A DNA stretch of 64,000 nt from Archangium sp. (lineage in GTDB: Bacteria > Myxococcota > Myxococcia > Myxococcales > Myxococcaceae), in assembly GCA_030681645.1 (NCBI GenBank), contig JAUXRX010000048.1, positions 1-64,000 on the forward strand, read 5' to 3'. The number at the start of each line of letters is the position of its first letter. Position 1 is the stretch's first letter. Under the pieces are notes generated by a model. That model did not search any database, was not told where the DNA came from, and saw only the letters and a list, made by a program, of their open reading frames with translations. Made by a program: the position numbers and the translations under genes. Positions 53,017-59,654 of this stretch are shown here, one piece after another.

Positions 53017-53292
53017 ATGGCCGAAGACGCCGACATCGCCATCGCGCTCAAGTACGATCGCGAGAAGGACAACGCCCCGCGGGTGATCGCCAAGGGCATG
53101 CGGCTCAAGGCCGAGAAGATCCGCGAGATCGCCAAGCAGTACGGCGTGCCCTTCATGAAGAACACCACGCTGGCCGGTGCGCTCTACCGCGTCGACGTGG
53201 GGCAGGAAGTGCCCGAGGAGTTGTATGACGCGGTCGCCGAGGTGCTGAACTTCGTGAACGCACTGCAGCAGCAAGCCGGCAACAAGAAGTAA
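53017..53292 (+). CDS. Free-standing SctU/FlhB C-terminal domain paralogue
   Basis: A 91-residue cytoplasmic protein that aligns from its third residue with the part of SctU just after the NPDH site: IAIALKYDREKDNAPRVIAK, then AEKIREIAKQYGVPFMKNTT and QEVPEELYDAVAEVLNFVNA. Identity to SctU is high over the whole length, and QEVPEELYDAVAEVLNF is shared exactly. It lacks the membrane part and the cleavage motif, mimicking the already-cleaved C-terminal fragment. Similar short FlhB-like proteins (FlhX/YlqH) occur in some flagellated bacteria. It may compete with or replace SctU-C in substrate switching. Confidence 0.9.
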   Translation: MAEDADIAIALKYDREKDNAPRVIAKGMRLKAEKIREIAKQYGVPFMKNTTLAGALYRVDVGQEVPEELYDAVAEVLNFVNALQQQAGNKK

Positions 53293-53305
53293 GGAGTGAG
53301 CTGAC

Positions 53306-53785
53306 ATGGCGAAGATTGGACAACCGCAGACGCGCGCGCCGGCCTGGCCCTGGGGTGGGCCGCAAGGCGTTCGCGAGAAGCTCGTCAACAAGGCGCAGCT
53401 CGATCGGAAGAACGTCCGCAAGAAGGGTGACCCGAAGAACCCGGCGCTCGCCTCGACCGCGCTGCTCGATTCCATCGGCCCCGCCAGCTCGGCCGAGGAG
53501 ATCCGGCTGCCGATGCCGCCTTCCCCCGCGGGGCATGACTCCGACGTCGAGGGTTACCTCGATCGCGGGCCGCTCAACACGGTCGCCGAGCGCCTGGCCG
53601 AGGCGAACCAGGAAGCGATGCAGCGGGGCCTGGGCGCGATTCGCGCGCCGGCCGATCGCGTGGAGCGCCTCAAGTCACTGCTGGCGCGCGAGTCGTCGAT
53701 GCTCGAGCTGGTGGGCACGGTGAGCAACGACATGGCCGAGATCGAACGGCGCCGCCGCGAAGAGACCATCGAGGAGGGGTACTAG
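53306..53785 (+). CDS. Uncharacterised hydrophilic protein of the T3SS locus
   Basis: A 159-residue soluble protein. The N-terminus is Trp/Pro/Arg-rich (TRAPAWPWGGPQGVREKLVN) and the C-terminal third is helical (LNTVAERLAEANQEAMQRGL, RESSMLELVGTVSNDMAEIE). No signal or known motif. It lies between the SctU-C paralogue and a TPR chaperone with spacing of 13 and 0 bases. It could be a gatekeeper-like or chaperone-partner protein; sequence alone does not decide. Confidence 0.55.
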   Translation: MAKIGQPQTRAPAWPWGGPQGVREKLVNKAQLDRKNVRKKGDPKNPALASTALLDSIGPASSAEEIRLPMPPSPAGHDSDVEGYLDRGPLNTVAERLAEANQEAMQRGLGAIRAPADRVERLKSLLARESSMLELVGTVSNDMAEIERRRREETIEEGY

Positions 53786-54238
53786 ATGGCCGACGACCCG
53801 GGGCTGGCCCAGCGGCTCCAGAAGTGGGCCGACGGCAAGGCGACCCTCAAGGACGTGCGCGGGTATACGAATGAGGAACTCTACTCAATCGCGCGCACGG
53901 GTTACTACTTCTACTACCAGGGCAAGGTGAACGAGGCGCGCACGGTGTTTCAGGGCCTGTACGCCATCAACCCGATGGACCCGTACTTCGCCAAGGCGCT
54001 GGGCGTGGTGGAGATGGCGGCCGGAAACCCGTCAGGGGCGGTGGCGGCCTACGACGTGGCGCTCAAGATCGCGCCTCAGGACGCCGGGGCCTACCTGGGG
54101 CGGGCCGAGGTGAAGCTGCTGCAGGGTCAGAAGGTGCAGGCGATGGACGATCTGCGCCGGGCCCTGCAGTACTCGAAGCCCGAATCACCTGAAAACACTA
54201 AGGTATCTGCGCTGATCACCGTTCTCTCAAAAAAATAG
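53786..54238 (+). CDS. LcrH/SycD-like TPR chaperone
   Basis: A 150-residue protein with the class II chaperone pattern: YTNEELYSIARTGYYFYYQG, then KVNEARTVFQGLYAINPMDP and YFAKALGVVEMAAGNPSGAV, close to the 'LYslAfnqYqsGkyeeA...VFqaL...D' pattern of LcrH/SycD. Three TPRs form a groove for unfolded export substrates. The gene begins immediately after the previous stop and lies 99 bases before the second needle-like gene, so that protein is its likely client. Such chaperones can also act as regulators. Confidence 0.78.
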   Translation: MADDPGLAQRLQKWADGKATLKDVRGYTNEELYSIARTGYYFYYQGKVNEARTVFQGLYAINPMDPYFAKALGVVEMAAGNPSGAVAAYDVALKIAPQDAGAYLGRAEVKLLQGQKVQAMDDLRRALQYSKPESPENTKVSALITVLSKK

Positions 54239-54268
54239 AAATCATCAGGAAACTGCTGGGCCCCAGAC

Positions 54269-54276
54269 TGCGATAA
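54269..54276 (+). promoter_or_regulatory. Possible sigma-28-type -10 box with flanking direct repeats
   Basis: TGCGATAA, identical to the box at 38244-38251, lies 61 bases before ATG 54338 in a locally AT-richer leader. It sits between two copies of AACTGCTGGG (54251-54260 and 54283-54292), spaced 32 bases, about three helical turns, which could bind a regulator. No clear -35 is present. Confidence 0.4.
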
Positions 54277-54337
54277 CTTTGCAACTGCTGGGGAATAACT
54301 CTCCGGCTCAACCAACAAACGAAAGAAGAGGCTCATC

Positions 54338-55006
54338 ATGGGTGGTGCTCTTAAGTCCATCGGCGGCGCAATCGGTGGCGTGATCAAGCAGGTTGCTCCC
54401 TCGATCCTGAAGGCCGTCGCTCCTGCCGCCACGGGTCTCCTCAAGAAGCTGACCGACGGGTTCGTCAACACCGGCGCCAACTTCCTCAAGACCGCGCTCG
54501 GTGCCCTTCCCCTGCCCTCACCCCTCAAGGCTCTGGGCGAGAAGCTCCTCGGCAAGGGCGCTGAGATGCTCAAGCAGTTCGCGGGTGGCGGCATCGACAA
54601 GCTCATCCAGGGTCTCGGCGACCTCGTGATGAAGCGCCTCGCTCCGGGCGCCGGCCAGGTTGCTCTGCCGGGCATGAACACCGCGCCCCGCCAGGACGGC
54701 ATCGCGAACAACCCGCCCCCCGCGCCGGGCACGGGTTCCTCGTCCGCTCCTGCTACGGGCTCCTCGTCGGCTCCTGCGACCGGCTCCAGCTCGGGCGCTT
54801 CGGGCGCCAGCGGTGGTGCGAACCTCCCGCCCAAGCCGCTGTCCGGTGAGGACGCGAAGGACGTGAGCAAGCAGAACGCCTACAACGAGCAGATGTTCAA
54901 CTACCAGCAGGCGATGTCGAACATGAACAAGTTCTGGGAGATGATGTCGACCGTGCAGAAGTCGCACGACCAGACCCGCTCCTCGATGATCCAGAACCTC
55001 CGCTAA
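54338..55006 (+). CDS. Gly/Ser-rich protein with T3SS-needle-like C-terminus (2)
   Basis: A 222-residue protein with AAGAAGAGG upstream of ATG 54338. The N-terminal half is hydrophobic/amphipathic (GGALKSIGGAIGGVIKQVAP, GALPLPSPLKALGEKLLGKG). The middle has repeated Ser/Ala/Thr/Gly units (SSSAPATGSS twice). The last 50 residues form a helix ending SSMIQNLR. Aligned without gaps over the final 34 residues, about 10 match my recollection of PrgI and about 10 match the other Gly-rich protein of the locus. It is flanked by TPR chaperone genes and followed by a strong terminator, as expected for a highly expressed export substrate. A translocator or other secreted protein is the main alternative. 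Confidence 0.6.
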   Translation: MGGALKSIGGAIGGVIKQVAPSILKAVAPAATGLLKKLTDGFVNTGANFLKTALGALPLPSPLKALGEKLLGKGAEMLKQFAGGGIDKLIQGLGDLVMKRLAPGAGQVALPGMNTAPRQDGIANNPPPAPGTGSSSAPATGSSSAPATGSSSGASGASGGANLPPKPLSGEDAKDVSKQNAYNEQMFNYQQAMSNMNKFWEMMSTVQKSHDQTRSSMIQNLR

Positions 55007-55031
55007 GCACCGCGCAGGTCGAAGCTTCACA

Positions 55032-55066
55032 GGCTGGGAACCTTCGGGTTCCCGGCCTTTTTTTTT
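55032..55066 (+). terminator. Strong Rho-independent terminator
   Basis: GGCTGGGAACC (55032-55042), loop TTCG, GGTTCCCGGCC (55047-55057), then nine T (55058-55066). It is the clearest intrinsic terminator in the window. It makes the second needle-like gene the last gene of a short unit beginning near the box at 54269. Confidence 0.95.
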
Positions 55067-55138
55067 GATGCCTCACGCCGACAGCTGTGGTGCAGTCCAC
55101 GCGCTTCGAATTCGAAATCACTCAGGGGAGACAGCACG

Positions 55139-55738
55139 ATGAGCGAGAAGAAGAAAGACGAGTCCGTCCCTACCGCCAGCGCAATCCCTGGCATCGAAGT
55201 GGTCAAGGAGGCGACTCCGAACTGGGAGAAGCTGCTCTACACCCCTGAGCGCAAGGCTGCGTTCCAGAAGGGGGAGATGAACCTCCGCGATTACCACGCG
55301 ATCAGCGGCCCCGAGATGCTGCAGATGGCCCTCATCGGCTTCCGCCTGTACGAGCAGGGCAAGTACAGCGAGGCGAAGACGATCTTCTCCGGCCTCATCT
55401 CTCTCGAGCCGACCGAGTCGTACTACCACACGGCCCTGGGCGCGGTTTTCCTCGCGGAAGAGGATCTCGAGATGGCGCGCGGCTACTTCGACGTGGCGAT
55501 CGCGTTGAACCCGAAGGAGGTCGCGCCGTACGTGAACCGCGGTGAGGTGAACCTGCGCGACGGCAAGATCCTCGAGGCCGCCGAAGACTTCGCCAAGGCG
55601 GTCGAGCTCGATCCCAAGTTCGAAGATCCGCTCACCCAGCGCGCCCGCGTGCTCGCCGCCGCCGCCCTCGAGATGATCGAGAGCGCGACGAAGGACGACA
55701 AGAAGGAAGAGCCGAAGAAGGACGCCAAGAAGAAGTAG
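55139..55738 (+). CDS. TPR protein, candidate T3SS chaperone
   Basis: A 199-residue cytoplasmic protein. The N-terminal 60 residues (IPGIEVVKEATPNWEKLLYT) precede TPRs at PEMLQMALIGFRLYEQGKYS, YYHTALGAVFLAEEDLEMAR and APYVNRGEVNLRDGKILEAA, in the same register as the SycD-like protein at 53786. The tail is Lys/Glu-rich. The leader holds a 12-bp palindrome, TTCGAATTCGAA at 55105-55116, that could be an operator. Extended relative to class II chaperones; client unknown. Confidence 0.65.
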   Translation: MSEKKKDESVPTASAIPGIEVVKEATPNWEKLLYTPERKAAFQKGEMNLRDYHAISGPEMLQMALIGFRLYEQGKYSEAKTIFSGLISLEPTESYYHTALGAVFLAEEDLEMARGYFDVAIALNPKEVAPYVNRGEVNLRDGKILEAAEDFAKAVELDPKFEDPLTQRARVLAAAALEMIESATKDDKKEEPKKDAKKK

Positions 55739-55741
55739 TCG

Positions 55742-56308
55742 ATGGCGCGCTCACCCGGCTCGAAACCCGTCGAAATCGTTTACTACCCGAAGAAGGCGCG
55801 TGGGCCTGTGCCCAGGCGCCTTCAGACGGTGGAGACGCTGGTGACGGAAGAGGTGGTCGAGCCGCCCGCAGATCGCAGGCCCTCCCGCAAGGGCCGCAAG
55901 ACGTTGACCGACGAGACGGTCGATCCCACCGAGCAGGCGTTCGCCGATCTCACCCGCCTGGGCCACGAGGCCTTCGAAGCGGGGAGGGCGGAGGAAGCGC
56001 GGATCGTCTTCGAGTCGCTGGTGGCGCTGGGCCGCAGAGATCCATTCGCCCACACCATGCTCGGCACCATCCTCCTGGGCGCGCAGGCGCTCGACAAGGC
56101 GCTGGAGCAGTTCGAGGCCGCGCTGGAGATCGATCCTGACGATCTCGCGGCGCTGGTCTACCGCGGAGAGATCCGCCTCTCGCGGCGGAAGGTGAGCCGG
56201 GCGATGGAAGACCTGGAGCGGGCGATCAAGCTGGGGGCTTCCACCGACCCGTTCGTGGCCCGCGCCAGGAAATTGCTGGCCCTGGCGCGCGGCAATCGGC
56301 CGGCGTGA
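55742..56308 (+). CDS. TPR protein, candidate T3SS chaperone
   Basis: A 188-residue protein three bases behind the previous TPR gene. An Arg/Pro-rich N-terminus (residues 1-65) precedes TPRs at DLTRLGHEAFEAGRAEEARI, FAHTMLGTILLGAQALDKAL and ALVYRGEIRLSRRKVSRAME. The TPR part aligns with the other three TPR proteins of the locus, implying duplication within it. The basic N-terminus may bind nucleic acid or an acidic partner. No signal peptide. Confidence 0.65.
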   Translation: MARSPGSKPVEIVYYPKKARGPVPRRLQTVETLVTEEVVEPPADRRPSRKGRKTLTDETVDPTEQAFADLTRLGHEAFEAGRAEEARIVFESLVALGRRDPFAHTMLGTILLGAQALDKALEQFEAALEIDPDDLAALVYRGEIRLSRRKVSRAMEDLERAIKLGASTDPFVARARKLLALARGNRPA

Positions 56309-56358
56309 AGGCCCTTCCGCTCCGCTCAGCACAGGGTTTGGGCTAGCCTCCCCGCCTC

Positions 56359-58506
56359 ATGGCTATGGCGCTTGCCGCAGGCAAAGGCAAAGGTTTCATC
56401 AACAAGTACTCGGACATCGTCCTCGCCATCGTGGTGATGGCGATCATCGGGATGTTGATCGTCCCGTTGCCGACGTTCCTGTTGGACATCCTCCTCACCA
56501 TCAACATCAGCCTGTCGGTCATCATCCTGCTGATGTCGCTCTACATTCCCGGAGCGCTCCAGTTCAGCGTGTTTCCCACGCTGCTGCTGATCACCACGAT
56601 GTACCGGTTGGCGCTGACCGTCTCGACGACACGACTCATCTTGTCGGTCGGCGACGCAGGCGAGGTCGTCTACGCGTTCGGTAACTTCGTCGCGCGCGGC
56701 AACTTCGTGGTCGGTGGCATCGTCTTCGTCATCCTCGTGATCGTGAACTTCATCGTGATCGCCAAGGGCTCGGAGCGCGTCGCCGAGGTGGCCGCCCGCT
56801 TCACCCTCGACGCCATGCCCGGCAAGCAGATGTCGATCGACGCCGACCTGCGCGCCGGGTCGATCGAGATGGAAGACGGCAAGCGCAAGCGCCGTGACCT
56901 CGAGCGTGAGTCGCAGCTGTTCGGCGCCATGGACGGCGCCATGAAGTTCGTCAAAGGCGACGCCATCGCCGGCATCATCATCACGGTGGTGAACATCGTC
57001 GGCGGTCTGGCCATCGGCGTGGCGCAGAAGGGCATGTCGGTCGGCGAGGCGGCCAAGAAGTACGCGCTGCTGACCATCGGTGACGGCCTGGTCGGAATGA
57101 TCCCCGCCATCCTCATCTCCACCGCGGCCGGCATCATCGTGACGCGCGTCGGTGGCGAAGAAGAGGGCGCCCACCTCGGCAAGGACATCAGCTCGCAGCT
57201 GATCGCCTACCCGCGCGCCATCGGCATCGCCGGCGGCATGTTGTTGGTGCTCGGCCTGGTGCCCGGCCTGCCCAAGGTGCCGTTCCTCCTGCTGGGCTCC
57301 GCCGCGGCCGGCGGTGCCTACATGATGTTGAAGCGGCAGAAGAAGATCGACAACGGCGAGCTGACGGAAGACGGCACGCCGCCCGGTGAAGAGGGCGAGG
57401 ACCAGAAGGCCGCGGCCACCGAGCCCGCGCCCAAGGAGCCGATCAACCCCGACTCCGAGCTCTTCATCCCCGTCGTCACGCCCATCGTGCTCGAGGTGTC
57501 CGACGCGCTGGTGCCCTTCGTCGACTCGCGGCAGGACGGCGGCAAGTTCCTCTTCGAGCTGGTGCCGTTCATGCGCGACGGCCTGTTCGTCGAGCTCGGG
57601 GTGCGGTTCCCCGGCGTGCGCGCCCGTGGAAACCCGGGCCTGCCGCCCGGCGCGTACCAGATTCAGATCAACGAAGTGCCGGTGGTCACCGGCCAGGCGA
57701 CGCTGGGCCACATTCTGGTCAACGACACGGTCGACCGGCTGCGCCTGATGAACATCGAGGGCTTCGACGCGATCAACCCGGCGACGCGGCAGCCCGCGGC
57801 GTGGGTGCCCGAGCAGAACAAGGACATGCTCGAGGCGGCCGGGCTCACCACCTGGGACGTGCCGGGCTACATGATCCTCCACGTGGCGTCGGTGCTGCGC
57901 CGTCACGCCCGCGAGTTCGTCGGCGTGCAGGAAGTGCAGACGATGCTCGATCAGCTCGAGAAGGCCTTCCCGGCGATCGTGAAGGAGGTGGTGCCGAAGG
58001 TGGTCACGGTGCTCAAGCTCACCGACATCCTCGGGCGCCTGGTGGAAGAAGAGATCTCGATTCGCGACCTGCGCGGCATTCTGCAGGCGCTTGCGGAGCA
58101 GGGGCAGATGGAAGCCGACAGCGTGATGCTCACCGAGCACGTGCGCAGCTCGCTCAAGCGCTACGTCTCGCACAAGTACGCGCGCGGCACGAACACCCTG
58201 GTGGTGTACCTGCTCGACCCGCAGATCGAAGACGCCATTCGCAGCTCGATCAAGCGCACCTCGGCCGGCACGCACCTCGCGCTCGAGCCCGACATCGCGC
58301 AGGAGATCGTGCAGGCGGTGAAGAACGAGTGTGGCCACCTGCCGCCCACCGCGCAGCGACCGGTGATCCTCACCTCGATGGACATTCGGCGCTACGTGCG
58401 CAAGCTGCTCGAGTACGAGTTCAACCCGCCGTTCTCGGTGGTGAGCTACCAGGAGCTGTCGCCCGAGCTGAACATTCAGCCGGTCGCGCGCATCAGCACC
58501 CGGTAG
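56359..58506 (+). CDS. sctV: T3SS major export-gate protein SctV (FlhA/YscV family)
   Basis: A 715-residue protein. Seven or eight membrane helices fill the first 330 residues, with LLTINISLSVIILLMSLYIP, TLLLITTMYRLALTVSTTRL and the FHIPEP-family loop RFTLDAMPGKQMSIDADLRA. A charged linker (GTPPGEEGEDQKAAATEPAP) precedes the cytoplasmic domain that forms the nonameric ring (DALVPFVDSRQDGGKFLFEL, LGRLVEEEISIRDLRGILQA, VSHKYARGTNTLVVYLLD). It receives chaperone-substrate complexes. Here it is the last gene of the locus, after the chaperones, rather than next to sctU. Confidence 0.97.
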   Translation: MAMALAAGKGKGFINKYSDIVLAIVVMAIIGMLIVPLPTFLLDILLTINISLSVIILLMSLYIPGALQFSVFPTLLLITTMYRLALTVSTTRLILSVGDAGEVVYAFGNFVARGNFVVGGIVFVILVIVNFIVIAKGSERVAEVAARFTLDAMPGKQMSIDADLRAGSIEMEDGKRKRRDLERESQLFGAMDGAMKFVKGDAIAGIIITVVNIVGGLAIGVAQKGMSVGEAAKKYALLTIGDGLVGMIPAILISTAAGIIVTRVGGEEEGAHLGKDISSQLIAYPRAIGIAGGMLLVLGLVPGLPKVPFLLLGSAAAGGAYMMLKRQKKIDNGELTEDGTPPGEEGEDQKAAATEPAPKEPINPDSELFIPVVTPIVLEVSDALVPFVDSRQDGGKFLFELVPFMRDGLFVELGVRFPGVRARGNPGLPPGAYQIQINEVPVVTGQATLGHILVNDTVDRLRLMNIEGFDAINPATRQPAAWVPEQNKDMLEAAGLTTWDVPGYMILHVASVLRRHAREFVGVQEVQTMLDQLEKAFPAIVKEVVPKVVTVLKLTDILGRLVEEEISIRDLRGILQALAEQGQMEADSVMLTEHVRSSLKRYVSHKYARGTNTLVVYLLDPQIEDAIRSSIKRTSAGTHLALEPDIAQEIVQAVKNECGHLPPTAQRPVILTSMDIRRYVRKLLEYEFNPPFSVVSYQELSPELNIQPVARISTR

Positions 58507-58507
58507 A

Positions 58508-58549
58508 GCCCCTCACCCCAACCCTCTCCCCGCTGTCGCAGGGAGAGGG
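58508..58549. terminator. Hairpin repeat between convergent genes (copy 2)
   Basis: CCCTCTCCC (58522-58530) and GGGAGAGGG (58541-58549) form a 9-bp stem with a 10-base loop, preceded by AGCCCCTCACCCC. It is the same element as at 8503-8542 and again lies directly after a stop codon between convergent genes (sctV and the FHA gene). Confidence 0.7.
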
Positions 58550-58558
58550 AGCACAGGG

Positions 58559-59641
58559 TCAGGCGCCTGCGACGAGCAGGATGATGAGCACCAGGCCCAT
58601 GAGCACCATCACCGCGCCGATGCCCAGCGCGACCAGGTGCTGCTTGTTGCTGAAGTCGATGAGCCTGCGCGGGCCCTCGTCGGCTTCCTGCTCTTCCTGG
58701 GGCTGCTCTTCGTCCTGGGGGGCCTCGCCGTCTTCGGGCGGGGCGTCGTCTTCGGTCTTCTGCGACTCGTCGGCGGGCGGCTCTTCGGCGGGCGCCTCGG
58801 ACGACGGGGGCTCGGGCGCGGGCTCTTCTTCTTCCTGCTTCACCTCGACCGAGGGCGGGTTCTCTTCCTCGGCCTTGACGCTGAGCGTGCCCTCGTCGTC
58901 GTCCTGGCTCGAGGACATGACGACGGGATCCTCGCGGACCTCGGAGGGGTCGATGAAGAGCAGCCGCACGCCGCCGATCTCGAGCTCGTCGCGGTCCTTG
59001 ATGGTGGCCTTGCGGGTGCGCTTCTTGTTGAGCTTGATGCCGTTGCGGCTGCCGAGATCTTCGACGTGCGTGCCCGACCAGTCGCGGCGCACCTTGACGT
59101 GCTTGCGTGAGACGAGGTCGTCGTTGAGCACGATGTCGGCGTCGGCGGCGTCGCGGCCGAAGATGTATTCCTGGGCGTCGGCGATCTCGATGCGGGTGCC
59201 TTCGGTCGCCCCGTTCATCACCCGGAAGTAGGCGTTCTCCCCGCCGGCGGCGAGGCCCTTCATCACGTCCTTGACGACCTTGCGGGAAAGGAAGCTGGTC
59301 TTGCCCGAGACGTCTTCGGTGCTGGTCTCGGCCACGCGATCGAAGGTCACGTCGAACTGGGCGATGGCGATGACGTCGCCGTTGCGCAGCAGGCGCTTCT
59401 CGCCCTTGGGCAGCTTCTGGCCGTTGACCGAGGTGCCGAAGCTCGAGCCGAGATCTTCGAGGAAGAAGAGGGTGCCGTCGCGCGAGATGCGGGCGTGGTT
59501 GCGCGAGACGGCCTGCTGGGCGAGCACGACCTGGCAGGTCTGATCACGCCCGAAGGTGATGATCTCCTCGTCGAGCAGCACCGTCTTTGTCTGATCGGCA
59601 CCGCTCCCGCTCTTCATTTTGACCGTGAGTCGGACTCCCAT
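58559..59641 (-). CDS. Two-FHA-domain protein with C-terminal membrane anchor
   Basis: About 360 residues from ATG 59641. FHA1 has FGRDQTCQVVLAQQAVSRNH and FLEDLGSSFGTSVNGQKLPK. FHA2 has FGRDAADADIVLNDDLVSRK and HVEDLGSRNGIKLNKKRTRK. Both keep the GR, S-x-x-H/K and N-G residues of phosphothreonine binding. A long acidic/Pro linker (about 230-325) leads to one membrane helix at the very end (LGIGAVMVLMGLVLIILLVA). The protein is thus tail-anchored with its FHA domains in the cytoplasm. SctD of injectisomes is also an FHA-plus-helix protein but has a periplasmic domain, which is missing here. Convergent with sctV; a role with the T3SS is possible, not shown. Confidence 0.78.
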   Translation of the reverse strand: MGVRLTVKMKSGSGADQTKTVLLDEEIITFGRDQTCQVVLAQQAVSRNHARISRDGTLFFLEDLGSSFGTSVNGQKLPKGEKRLLRNGDVIAIAQFDVTFDRVAETSTEDVSGKTSFLSRKVVKDVMKGLAAGGENAYFRVMNGATEGTRIEIADAQEYIFGRDAADADIVLNDDLVSRKHVKVRRDWSGTHVEDLGSRNGIKLNKKRTRKATIKDRDELEIGGVRLLFIDPSEVREDPVVMSSSQDDDEGTLSVKAEEENPPSVEVKQEEEEPAPEPPSSEAPAEEPPADESQKTEDDAPPEDGEAPQDEEQPQEEQEADEGPRRLIDFSNKQHLVALGIGAVMVLMGLVLIILLVAGA

Positions 59642-59654
59642 TGAGCGCTTGGCT

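Noticed and set aside
56326-58338. 670-codon open frame on the minus strand
   Set aside because: Antisense to sctV; repetitive His/Asp/Arg composition and no recognisable domain.
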